This document shows, one piece after another, positions 1 to 8,344 of a stretch of DNA of 19,171 nucleotides. Position numbers and translations under genes: made by a program. Source of the stretch: Promethearchaeota archaeon (GTDB lineage Archaea; Asgardarchaeota; Lokiarchaeia; Sigynarchaeales; SOKP01); NCBI GenBank assembly GCA_016839845.1, contig JAEOTL010000086.1, forward strand, positions 1-19,171. Direction: 5' to 3'. Positions within the stretch are counted from its first letter, which is position 1. Every line of letters starts with the position of its first letter. Under the pieces are notes generated by a model. The model was given only the letters and a program-made list of their open reading frames with translations, was not told where the DNA came from and made no database searches.

Positions 1-115
1 CAGAATGAAATACGACTATTTTACTGTTGTCTCTCTTATGTAATTCAATGGCTTTGTCCACAACTTTCATTGATAAGTCAGAATTATCAACACCTAACAG
101 AATCTTTTTGTACAT
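1..115 (-). CDS. Universal stress protein (UspA family), N-terminal part, cut by window edge
   Basis: Reading the minus strand from an ATG at 115-113 gives 38 codons that run off the window. The peptide begins MYKKILLGVDNSDLSMKVVD and continues through an amphipathic helix to a second strand ending IVVFHS. This is the beta1-alpha1-beta2 start of the USP alpha/beta fold: a short K-K-I-L-L-G-V-D strand, the Asp after the first strand that lies near the nucleotide in ATP-binding members, then a D-K-A-I-E-L helix and a hydrophobic I-V-V-F-H strand. The C-terminal G-x2-G-x9-G-S/T motif that would show ATP binding is outside the window, so the ATP-binding or non-ATP-binding subtype cannot be told. 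USPs are cytosolic and help survival under stress. The gene is divergent from the giant receptor array and there is no sign that it works with it. Family assignment is confident; everything beyond residue 38 is unseen. Confidence 0.85.
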   Translation of the reverse strand, partial: MYKKILLGVDNSDLSMKVVDKAIELHKRDNSKIVVFHS

Positions 116-404
116 TTAGATCATCTCATAATTCAACTTAATTTCTCTAGTAATCAAGAAAGATCTGACAGTTTAAATCTGCTCATTTTGAATTATTAAT
201 TTCTCTGTCTAACAGCAGATAAATAATAATCTTGTTACTAAAGTTTTTTTTTAATATAAAAATATGCTTAGATTTTTAAAACTAGAAAAAACTGGATAAT
301 AAGTCATAACTTGATTGTAGAGGTTACTCTAATATTATATATTCAAATTTTTATATGTATTTTTAAGGCGCTTTATTAAATTTTGAAATTATGGGTTTGA
401 GAGA
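116..404. other. Divergent intergenic region between the USP gene and the receptor array
   Basis: This 289-nt A+T-rich stretch carries no convincing gene. Divergent transcription on both sides means it must hold promoters for the minus-strand USP gene and for the first giant gene. A T9 run sits at 244-252, but no plus-strand gene ends just upstream of it, so I do not read it as a terminator. No tRNA, clear inverted repeat or riboswitch-like structure was seen. Confidence 0.6.
347..357 (+). promoter_or_regulatory. Possible archaeal TATA box for the first giant gene
   Basis: A T-run followed by TATATG lies about 50 nt before the ATG at 405. With the usual archaeal spacing of about 25 nt from TATA to transcription start, the start would fall near 378-382 and leave a leader of about 25 nt. 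A second TATA-like string (ATTATATATT) lies at 333-342. The whole region is AT-rich, so chance matches are common and this call is weak. Confidence 0.3.
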
Positions 405-3400
405 ATGGGTATTAGAAAAATTAAAAGAAAATCAAGAAGAAGAATCAATAAGTTAGGATTTTTATTGGTCCTTCTAATGCTTCCACTAGTTTTTAATTCG
501 TATATAATTAGTATATTTGAGAATAATCATTTTATTGATAAAGAAGAGAGTCAAAATGGTCTAAACGACATTAGCCCAATGACTTCTTCAGTTCATCCTA
601 TTAGTGCTGATGACTTTGAATATTATAAAACAATCACAATTGACCATACAAAAGTCTCTGGTTTTGACAACCTTATCAATTTTCCAGTATTAATTTCAAT
701 TTTTGATTCAGATCTTCGTGATAATTCTCAATCCGATGGGGACGATATAGCCTTTGCGAACGAATTTCAATGGCTTGATCATGAAATCGAATTATTTAAT
801 CAAGGTTATAACAGTACACATGCTCAATTGATAGCATGGGTGTGTATCCCTGTCCTCTCACAGTCCGAAGATACTATTATTCGGATGTATTTTGGAAATT
901 CGTTTATTAGTTCCCAGGAAAATCCTTCCGATGTATGGAAGAATAATTATGTAGGAGTATGGCATCTCAGTGAATCAAATGGAGCCGTGAAAGATTCAAC
1001 GTCTTATGAAACGGATGGAAATCCATCTACAGGAGTCACACAGGGTGTTTCGGGACAAATAGATAGTGCTTGTAATTTTGATGGTTCAAATCCCGGAGTT
1101 AATATTGGAAATCCAATAGATGGACATTTGGACTTTGGTACAGAGAGTTTTTCTATTAGTTTATGGCTTAACGTCGATCAGAGTACGGGTACTTACCAAA
1201 TTCCCCTTTGGAAGGGAGGACACACAGCTTCTGCTGAAGGTTATGAGATTGAGACTAATATTCCCGCGACTAATTTAGAAATTTCAATTTCAGATGGTTC
1301 AAATAGAGAACTTACACAGGTTCCCATCATATTTGACCAATGGATGTACTTTGTAGGTGTCATTGATAGATCGACTAATTTAATACATGGATATAAAGAT
1401 GGTATTGAAGTCGGTACAGGAGTTGATATTAGCCTAATTAATAGTATAGATTGTGGTTATGGTATGGTATTTTCCCAGGGAAGTAATCCACTCGATGGTT
1501 TAATAGATGAAATTAGAATATCCACGGGGATTAGATCCGCTGATTGGATCAATACGGAGTATAGTAACCAGCAAGATCCTAGTTCTTTTTACTCTTTAAG
1601 TAGTGCCACTAAAGTATATGTTCCCAAGATCTTTGATTTCCAATATTTTAAAGAAATAATAATTGATCACACTCAAGTTTCTGGAACGAGTAATCTTGTT
1701 AGCTTTCCAGTACTTATTTCTATTTTTGATGCAGATTTGCATGATAAAGTACAAACAGACGGTGATGACATCGCCTTTAAAAATGGCACCTCATGGTTGT
1801 TTCATGAAATTGAAATATTTAACCAAAACTATAACAGTACCCATGCTCAATTAATAGCTTGGATTAATATTCCGAATCTTTCTCCGTTTGAGGATACGAT
1901 TATTCGGATGTATTACGGTAATTCTACAATGGAATCCCAAGCGAACCCCTTAGGTGTATGGGATTCAAATTATGTGGGAACATGGCACCTTACTGAAAGT
2001 GGCGATGGAACTCCAAATGAATATAAAGATAGTACTCGCTATGGGAATCATGGTCAAGGTGGTGAAGGAAATCCCAGTTATATTCCAACTCGTATAGATG
2101 GGACCGTTGGTTTTGGTCAAGATTTTAGTGATCATTTTATCGATTGTGGTAATGACACTAGTCTTGATATTACTGGAAATCAAATATCGCTTCAAGGATG
2201 GATAAAATTCCCAAGTACTCACCCATGGATGGGGCCATTTAACCATAAAGGTTATTATGACGGATATCGAACAATTTTCTCAGTAAATAGCCCATATTTA
2301 AGATTTCAACTTCATGGAGATGATTATGATCTCCAAGCTTCACAAGCTTTATTAGCAGATATGTGGCATCATGTCGTTACAACATATGATGGTTCTACGA
2401 TGAAAATTTATATGGATGGTTTACAGGATGTTAATACTTTAGCGAAAAGCGATAAAATTCTGTCAGCACTTCCTTATCCTTTTAGGATTGGACATGCTGA
2501 TCACCCTGAAGGAGTAGCATGGACATATCCTTGGCTTGGTCAGATAGATGAGGTACGTATATCAAAAATTGCACGGTCAGCTGATTGGATTAAAACTGAA
2601 TATAATAATCAATTCAATCTAAAGGATTTTTATTCCTTGAGCAATGAAACAAAAGTAGTCGATGAGCTTCCTCCTAATGAAGCTTATTTTAGGTATTATA
2701 AGATTATTAAAATCGATCATAGACAAATTTTTGGATCAGGAGGTCATTCAAATTTTCCTCTATTAATTTCTCTTCACGATACTGACTTACGGTTTGATGT
2801 ACAACCAGATGGAGATGATATCGCATTTTCTTTAGGATCTACCTGGTTGGATCATGAAATAGAAGTATTTAATCAAAATTTTAATGGAACTCACGCAGAA
2901 TTAATTACATGGGTACGAATTCCCGATCTCTCTACTTCCTTAGACACATATATTCGAATGTATTATGGGAATGCTACCATGGGATCTCGTCAAAATCCAA
3001 CGGGAGTATGGGATTCCTCTTATAAGGGAGTGTGGCATCTTAAAGAATCGAGTGGTTTCACTCTAGATTCTACTTCTTATTATGAAAATGGAATTGTTTC
3101 TGGCACAGTGGTTCGACCATCATCTGGTCAGATAAGTAACGCATATAATTATGGAGTTGATGGGACTTTCAATGTTGGGGATCCTGCGGATGGACATCTT
3201 GATTTTACTACAGAAAGTTTTATGGTCAGTATGTGGGTAAATATTGACACAAGCACTGGAGAATTACAGATTCCTCTTTACAAGGGAGCTTCAAGCACAT
3301 GGGACCCAGGATACTGTTTCAGCACCCCAATAACTGGGAATAGCCTCGGATTTTATATTGCTGATGGAACCAGCAATGCTGGAAGTCCAAGTGTGAGTGT

Positions 3401-6400
3401 CGCGTTTGATTCTTGGATTCATGTTGTAGGGATTGTTGATCGAGCAAGGGATCTCATCCGAATATATAAAAATGGAACTGAGATAGGGACAGGAACGGAT
3501 ATAAGCGGAATTTTAAGTTTAGCTGATACCCAAAATTTAGATTTTCAATGTGCTCTTCCTACGTACGATCTTGATGGTTTGTTAGATGAGGTTAGAGTGT
3601 TAAACACTACCCGATCTAAAGATTGGATTAAAACAGAATATTATAACCAATATAATCCCACCATGTTTTATACTATAGGAATAGAACGCAACTTAGAGGG
3701 AATTGAATATAGTGATCTTCAAGTTAATGCTGTCGACTTTTTTGGGAATCCACTCCCTAATGCGAATATCTCAATATACAATAATACAATCTTAATGTAC
3801 AATTCTTTAGCAAATAATGACGGAGTTGCCTTGTTTCCTAATATAGTTCAAGGAGAATATAACTTTACAGCCACAATCACCTCAAATATAGGAAATTACA
3901 TTGAAAATGTAAATACTACTTCGAAAGCAATTGTACTAAATCAATCCTCTCAGACTATTGATTTAGTTTGTAATGTGGGTTCAAATTTCTTTAACGTTAT
4001 AGATATCGATGGAATTATGGTTAAAACTGGATGGCTTGTAGTAGGTAACAGTACACATGAAATTCAAAACTGTACAATCGACGGGAGCGGACAAACTCGC
4101 TTTTGGTGGGTAAAAACTATTCCTTATGAATATAACTATACATTGTATTATAAAGATAATAAGTACAATCCCAATATCATCAAAGTTGCTTCAGGCGATA
4201 TAACTGCAGCAAATAGTTCAATCCAAATAGAAGCAGCTTTAACATCAATTGATTTTACAATTCTCACGCTTTTGACTAAACAGCCTGCTAGTGGAGTTAA
4301 ATGCCTTTTAACTTCAACCAATTCAGGTGAAAGTATCGTAAACTTAACCACAGATAACGAAGGAAAGGCGACGTTAAGATGGGTAAATTCTACAGGAATA
4401 AATAGTAATTATTCTTTGCAACTCGAATTTTTTGGTTCATTTAAATTATTTAATGTGACGGGTTTAACCAAAACTATGGTAACCGAAGTTAATTTTACTG
4501 TTTCAGCTGAATATGATTATACAATTTATGTTGAAATTTCATTAGGAAATTATGAGACCGAACTTATTTCCTTAAACCCAACAGAATATATATCTGTGAA
4601 ATGGGGCTCTCAGTTGAAACTAATGATGTTATTTAACGTCAGTAAAGCAATAGGAGCCGAACATTTATTGGGACCCTCGTATAGTGATGAGATGTCATTT
4701 CAAGTTTTTAAGGGAGCAGATCTAATTTTATCAGGAAAATTTGGTTTCGAGATCGATTATGAAGGGGCACATTATGCAATTTTCAACACAGGAAAATTAG
4801 ATAGTGACGTAACTTATCTGGTCGTGGTTTCAGCTCAAAAATCAGGATATACTCTCCCTGAGGATCAAATTGTACAATTAAATGTCTTAAAAAATGACAT
4901 CATCTTAAATCAATCACAGAATGATGATTCTGTTCAATCAGTTTATTGGGCTGAGAGTTTGGATTTATCGGTAAAACCATATGGAGAAATTTCTGAAAGT
5001 TTTACATCTGGAACTAGTATATTTCAAAATGTGGATCATAGTTTTCGATTTTCTATCCCAGATCTTAGAACTAATTGGAATTTATCTCAAATTGTACTAA
5101 ATATTTATAATATTTCTTGGAATGTTAATGCGTCTGATATAAGCTTATCTATATTAAATCCTTATGGAGTTAATACCATATTTAATACTTCTAATCATGC
5201 AGGATGGGATTATAATCTTGGAGTCTGGGAAGGCATAACCTTAACTTTGAATAAGGGTAGCCCATTAGCGAATAATTATTTTGAGTTCACCATCAGTGGA
5301 ACATTTGATAACACTATAGATGTTATTGCCGATGCGTACTTCATTAGAGATCATATTGATGCTCAATATATCAAATACAACAATACAAATAGTATTTCCA
5401 TTTTAACTGAATCGGATGGATGGGTAATAGAAAATATCACTTTTTACATTCAAAATTGCTACAATACTGCTACCTGGCAGAAAGTAGATTTATCAACTCT
5501 TATCAATTTAAATATTTCTACTGTTGAGGGTGTTAAATATTCGCTTTATTCCGGGGATGTTGATGGTAGTGGAGTAGTAATCATGGATGATAGGACATTT
5601 TATCCAAAAGATAATCAGTTTCTATTTTTCGTGGAGAGTACTTCAGCCATAATGTTTGATGTGGTGATAAACGTTGAATATGTTCAAAGGTTTTACCAAA
5701 ATATATACTTGGAAACATTAAATATAACCAGTCACCAGCAAAATATAGCTAATAGCGGAATTTATTATTTAAGTGCAAACGATAATGAGTGGGAATCCAA
5801 ATTTTCGCAACTTCTAATTGATGAAATAAAAAACGGGAGTCAATTTTTCCTTCCTACTCAAATTGCTATGAACATTACAATTGGTGGACAGACTTTTCAA
5901 ATTTCAAACACTCTTATAGGTCAAGGGACATTTTCTTTAGATTATCTAAACAGGGATACTATATATAATGCTGTTATAGAAACAAATATACCAGTTAACT
6001 TTTCTCTTTCCTTTAAAATAGGTTATGTACGAACAATAAATTATGAAATTATTGAAACAGTGACATATTTCATTAGAGAGGCTTCATATATAAATGGTGT
6101 AACGGCTTACAATCCAGATATGGGATATTATTTGCAAACAATCGATACATCTCTAATAAATGCGAATCACTATACTATAAGGTTTGAAATTACAGGATAC
6201 AATTATAATCCTGCGATAAAGGATTTAGATATTATAGTAATGGAACGCTTAACACTAATAAACGGTGAATCAACGATAGCGAAAATCATTGAGTCAATAT
6301 ATGTTAAAGACATGGTCAACTTTACATTCTTATATACAGACAACCTTACAGGGGCAAGAATTTCAGATTTGCAGACTAAGTATTTTATGTGGGAGAGGTA

Positions 6401-8321
6401 TGATATGCATGGAAATGTAACTGACAGTGGGGAAGGTACCTTAATTCAAACGTATTTTGATTTTATTATTTTGGATTTTGACTCTGAGAATAGAACCGTT
6501 GGGGAGTATTTAATAATCCTCACAGTAGAAAAGGAGAATTATGAAAATAAAAATGCAATGGTTCGTTTGTCTATTAGGAAGCGAGAACTCGATTACTCTT
6601 TAGGGGGTACTTTCAAGAACTATCAAATTAGTATTGTTCAAGGGAAAACTATTCCAATCCAATTAAATTTAACTGATCCAACTCGGGGAGGGATCCCTCT
6701 AGTAAACGCGACGTTGGTTCTTACGATAAGAGGAACTGACTATCTATTTACTGAATTTGCCAATGGCATGTATGGGCTTAACTTTTCTACTAAAAGTATC
6801 AACGCATTTTTCTCCTCAACTACTCTTACAGGATTTATTAACATCACCAGGGAGGATTACATCTCAGAAGAGTTCCGTATTACGATTGTCGTTGAGATGG
6901 AAGAAATATTCCCAGGTATGCCAACATTTTACTTTTTAATAATTATTTTTGGCGTACTGGCAATTGTTGGAAGTATCGTTGGCTACCGAGTTATTAAGCA
7001 TGCCAAAGTCCCTACTTTTGTTAAAAATGTAAGGGAAATACAAAAGGAAATTAAAAAGGGAAAAGAAATCTCAGACTCACTGCTCTATTCATCGAAAGAG
7101 GTATTTGTAGGGGAGATTGTGAGAAATAAATGGAGTAAAATCGGCCTTTCACTGGGAGAGATTTTAGAGTTAGAAATTAAAAAGACTAAGAAGCAGCCTG
7201 AAACAAAACAAGTCAAATCAGAGAAAGTTCACGATTTTAAACCTTTAGGATTATTATTAATGAAATGGGATGAAAGGATAGGAACAGAGCTTTTAATGAA
7301 ATATCCGGAATCTCTTGCCATCACAGAAAAAACTTTAATGCAAGTTTACAGCACTCATGAATATAGTGGGGAAAAAGGGGTAATAAACCTAACACTTGGT
7401 TCATGGAATATCCTCTCATATTACACTGGGCCAGATTTAAGTTATTACCTTATCTTATTTTTAGAATTAGACGATGATCCTGATTTATATGAAGGAGCTA
7501 TGGCAGATACTGCACAAGTGATTCTGCAAAACATTTCTGATGATTCTTACCTGCAAATGATACCTTCTCTTTTCCAACGTCTATCGGTATATCCCACTCT
7601 TACTGAAGAACAACATCTTTTCTTTTTTTATCAAGATGAAATTAAGCATATGATCATTGATATTTTAAGAAATTATGGTGTGATTACCAAATCAGAGTTG
7701 ATAATTTGGGTTAAAGAGAGAGAGTTAATAGATATAATTGACTTAGAATCCATTCTAGCTGAACTAATAAAAAGTGAAATAATTAAAGTAAGATCAGTAA
7801 AAGGGATTCCTTCCGAACTTATATTTCTTACAAAGGACATTTTTATGCTCCGAGTACCCCCTGCTAATCTATTCGGTGATCCTGTGGCTTATGGCTTGCC
7901 AAAACAATTAGCTAATCAATATAAAGCTGAAGTGCAAAAAGTTTTCAGTACATATCGCCCAAATGAAGAGGATACACTTTCACTCCTTAAGATTTTGATA
8001 GATCCTGAAGTATATGAAACTCTCCGGTTATTAAGAATGGCTATAGTAACTATGCAAGATTTTGAAAAACTAAAGAATAGAGGAGTAAGTGATATTTATA
8101 ATGTGCTAAGGAAGCTTTGGGACGCACAAATGATTAAGATCTTCAAGGATGAGAGTGGAATTGAATACTACACTCTCCTAACTGACGTGTATATAGATTT
8201 AATTTTCCCCAAATATCAATTAAATTTAATAAAGATATTAGATAATCAGAAGTCCAAATCTGATAAAGTATTAATCCAATATCTTGATATACTTGAGGAA
8301 ACCTATTTAGACAAAAATTAA
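405..8321 (+). CDS. Giant transmembrane surface receptor, copy 1: 3x(DUF2341-LamG), stalk, TM helix, longin-like + tandem winged-helix tail
   Basis: The protein is 2638 aa. No in-frame ATG lies between the upstream stop (TGA 384-386) and 405, and the start leads directly into a basic N-terminus and a hydrophobic segment (about residues 17-37), so the start is well supported. Three modules follow at about 71-398, 410-745 and 761-1092, each a DUF2341 domain plus a LamG/ConA-like domain. The DUF2341 hallmarks are D-G-D-D-I-A-F, H-E-I-E and M-Y-Y/F-G-N. A carboxypeptidase-regulatory/Ig-like segment starts near 1102, and a beta-rich stalk with many N-X-S/T sequons runs to about 2170. It includes a dockerin-like loop D1718-x-D1720-G-S-G-x4-D1728-D1729. 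One TM helix spans about 2175-2194 and contains G2189-x3-G2193. The cytosolic tail has a basic helical linker, a longin/roadblock-like domain (about 2280-2382) and two winged-helix-like regions (about 2411-2486 and 2523-2612). Likely role: surface ligand or glycan recognition coupled to an internal output. Domains were recognised by eye. The fold of the tail is less certain than DUF2341/LamG. Confidence 0.85.
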   Translation: MGIRKIKRKSRRRINKLGFLLVLLMLPLVFNSYIISIFENNHFIDKEESQNGLNDISPMTSSVHPISADDFEYYKTITIDHTKVSGFDNLINFPVLISIFDSDLRDNSQSDGDDIAFANEFQWLDHEIELFNQGYNSTHAQLIAWVCIPVLSQSEDTIIRMYFGNSFISSQENPSDVWKNNYVGVWHLSESNGAVKDSTSYETDGNPSTGVTQGVSGQIDSACNFDGSNPGVNIGNPIDGHLDFGTESFSISLWLNVDQSTGTYQIPLWKGGHTASAEGYEIETNIPATNLEISISDGSNRELTQVPIIFDQWMYFVGVIDRSTNLIHGYKDGIEVGTGVDISLINSIDCGYGMVFSQGSNPLDGLIDEIRISTGIRSADWINTEYSNQQDPSSFYSLSSATKVYVPKIFDFQYFKEIIIDHTQVSGTSNLVSFPVLISIFDADLHDKVQTDGDDIAFKNGTSWLFHEIEIFNQNYNSTHAQLIAWINIPNLSPFEDTIIRMYYGNSTMESQANPLGVWDSNYVGTWHLTESGDGTPNEYKDSTRYGNHGQGGEGNPSYIPTRIDGTVGFGQDFSDHFIDCGNDTSLDITGNQISLQGWIKFPSTHPWMGPFNHKGYYDGYRTIFSVNSPYLRFQLHGDDYDLQASQALLADMWHHVVTTYDGSTMKIYMDGLQDVNTLAKSDKILSALPYPFRIGHADHPEGVAWTYPWLGQIDEVRISKIARSADWIKTEYNNQFNLKDFYSLSNETKVVDELPPNEAYFRYYKIIKIDHRQIFGSGGHSNFPLLISLHDTDLRFDVQPDGDDIAFSLGSTWLDHEIEVFNQNFNGTHAELITWVRIPDLSTSLDTYIRMYYGNATMGSRQNPTGVWDSSYKGVWHLKESSGFTLDSTSYYENGIVSGTVVRPSSGQISNAYNYGVDGTFNVGDPADGHLDFTTESFMVSMWVNIDTSTGELQIPLYKGASSTWDPGYCFSTPITGNSLGFYIADGTSNAGSPSVSVAFDSWIHVVGIVDRARDLIRIYKNGTEIGTGTDISGILSLADTQNLDFQCALPTYDLDGLLDEVRVLNTTRSKDWIKTEYYNQYNPTMFYTIGIERNLEGIEYSDLQVNAVDFFGNPLPNANISIYNNTILMYNSLANNDGVALFPNIVQGEYNFTATITSNIGNYIENVNTTSKAIVLNQSSQTIDLVCNVGSNFFNVIDIDGIMVKTGWLVVGNSTHEIQNCTIDGSGQTRFWWVKTIPYEYNYTLYYKDNKYNPNIIKVASGDITAANSSIQIEAALTSIDFTILTLLTKQPASGVKCLLTSTNSGESIVNLTTDNEGKATLRWVNSTGINSNYSLQLEFFGSFKLFNVTGLTKTMVTEVNFTVSAEYDYTIYVEISLGNYETELISLNPTEYISVKWGSQLKLMMLFNVSKAIGAEHLLGPSYSDEMSFQVFKGADLILSGKFGFEIDYEGAHYAIFNTGKLDSDVTYLVVVSAQKSGYTLPEDQIVQLNVLKNDIILNQSQNDDSVQSVYWAESLDLSVKPYGEISESFTSGTSIFQNVDHSFRFSIPDLRTNWNLSQIVLNIYNISWNVNASDISLSILNPYGVNTIFNTSNHAGWDYNLGVWEGITLTLNKGSPLANNYFEFTISGTFDNTIDVIADAYFIRDHIDAQYIKYNNTNSISILTESDGWVIENITFYIQNCYNTATWQKVDLSTLINLNISTVEGVKYSLYSGDVDGSGVVIMDDRTFYPKDNQFLFFVESTSAIMFDVVINVEYVQRFYQNIYLETLNITSHQQNIANSGIYYLSANDNEWESKFSQLLIDEIKNGSQFFLPTQIAMNITIGGQTFQISNTLIGQGTFSLDYLNRDTIYNAVIETNIPVNFSLSFKIGYVRTINYEIIETVTYFIREASYINGVTAYNPDMGYYLQTIDTSLINANHYTIRFEITGYNYNPAIKDLDIIVMERLTLINGESTIAKIIESIYVKDMVNFTFLYTDNLTGARISDLQTKYFMWERYDMHGNVTDSGEGTLIQTYFDFIILDFDSENRTVGEYLIILTVEKENYENKNAMVRLSIRKRELDYSLGGTFKNYQISIVQGKTIPIQLNLTDPTRGGIPLVNATLVLTIRGTDYLFTEFANGMYGLNFSTKSINAFFSSTTLTGFINITREDYISEEFRITIVVEMEEIFPGMPTFYFLIIIFGVLAIVGSIVGYRVIKHAKVPTFVKNVREIQKEIKKGKEISDSLLYSSKEVFVGEIVRNKWSKIGLSLGEILELEIKKTKKQPETKQVKSEKVHDFKPLGLLLMKWDERIGTELLMKYPESLAITEKTLMQVYSTHEYSGEKGVINLTLGSWNILSYYTGPDLSYYLILFLELDDDPDLYEGAMADTAQVILQNISDDSYLQMIPSLFQRLSVYPTLTEEQHLFFFYQDEIKHMIIDILRNYGVITKSELIIWVKERELIDIIDLESILAELIKSEIIKVRSVKGIPSELIFLTKDIFMLRVPPANLFGDPVAYGLPKQLANQYKAEVQKVFSTYRPNEEDTLSLLKILIDPEVYETLRLLRMAIVTMQDFEKLKNRGVSDIYNVLRKLWDAQMIKIFKDESGIEYYTLLTDVYIDLIFPKYQLNLIKILDNQKSKSDKVLIQYLDILEETYLDKN
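615..1598 (+). repeat. Copy 1, module 1: DUF2341 + LamG (LamG resembles the module 3 type)
   Basis: The DUF2341 part (residues 71-178) is nearly the same as the first unit of copies 2 and 3. The LamG part between the shared edges (about 969-1535) is unlike the first LamG of copies 2 and 3. It instead shares D-G-H-L-D-F-G-T-E-S-F, a Q-I-P-L-W/Y-K-G stretch and Y-K-D-G-I-E-V-G-x-G-V-D-I-S with third-module LamGs. It ends in S-A-D-W-I-N-T-E-Y before the next module. Confidence 0.75.
1632..2639 (+). repeat. Copy 1, module 2: DUF2341 + LamG (variable type)
   Basis: The DUF2341 unit has the second-position signature F-Q-Y-F-K-E-I and N-G-T-S-W-L-F-H-E-I-E. The LamG (about 1992-2576) has typical strands such as I-S-L-Q-G-W-I-K-F, W-H-H-V-V-T-T-Y-D-G-S and L-G-Q-I-D-E-V-R-I-S. 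Its sequence and loop lengths differ from the second LamG of copies 2 and 3. It ends with S-A-D-W-I-K-T-E-Y. Confidence 0.75.
2685..3680 (+). repeat. Copy 1, module 3: DUF2341 + LamG (conserved type)
   Basis: The DUF2341 unit has the third-position signature F-G-S-G-x-H-S-N-F-P-L-L-I-S-L and S-L-G-S-x-W-L-D-H-E-I-E. The LamG (about 3042-3614) aligns along its length with the third LamG of copy 2, with few indels. Both have two Cys residues, in P-G-Y-C-F and F-Q-C-A, that could form a disulfide. Confidence 0.75.
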
Positions 8322-8344
8322 ATAGAAGAAGTGGATAAAAAAAA
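8322..8344 (+). promoter_or_regulatory. 23-nt gap between copies 1 and 2 with weak ribosome-binding site and A9 run
   Basis: Only 23 nt separate the TAA of copy 1 from the ATG of copy 2, too little for a normal archaeal promoter plus leader. Cotranscription is therefore likely. AGAAGTGGAT (8326-8335) is the only purine-rich, weakly Shine-Dalgarno-like sequence. An A9 tract (8337-8345) runs straight into the start codon. Translation could be by re-initiation or by initiation at an unstructured A-rich site. No terminator is visible here. Confidence 0.45.

Noticed and set aside
244..252. T9 tract as a transcription terminator
   Set aside because: No plus-strand gene ends just upstream and the USP gene runs the other way, so there is nothing for it to terminate in this window.
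391..456. ATG at 391 opening a 21-codon frame that overlaps the start of the first giant gene
   Set aside because: It is short, has no recognisable product and no clear ribosome-binding site. The 405 start gives the signal-like N-terminus shared with the other copies. A regulatory upstream ORF is possible but unsupported.
1965..2246. Minus-strand open frame of 93 codons
   Set aside because: It lies wholly inside a conserved LamG of copy 1 and has no family resemblance; it is a shadow of the real frame.
615..3680. CRISPR-like or short DNA tandem repeats
   Set aside because: The repetition is at the protein-domain level, about 1 kb per unit, without short direct repeats and spacers.
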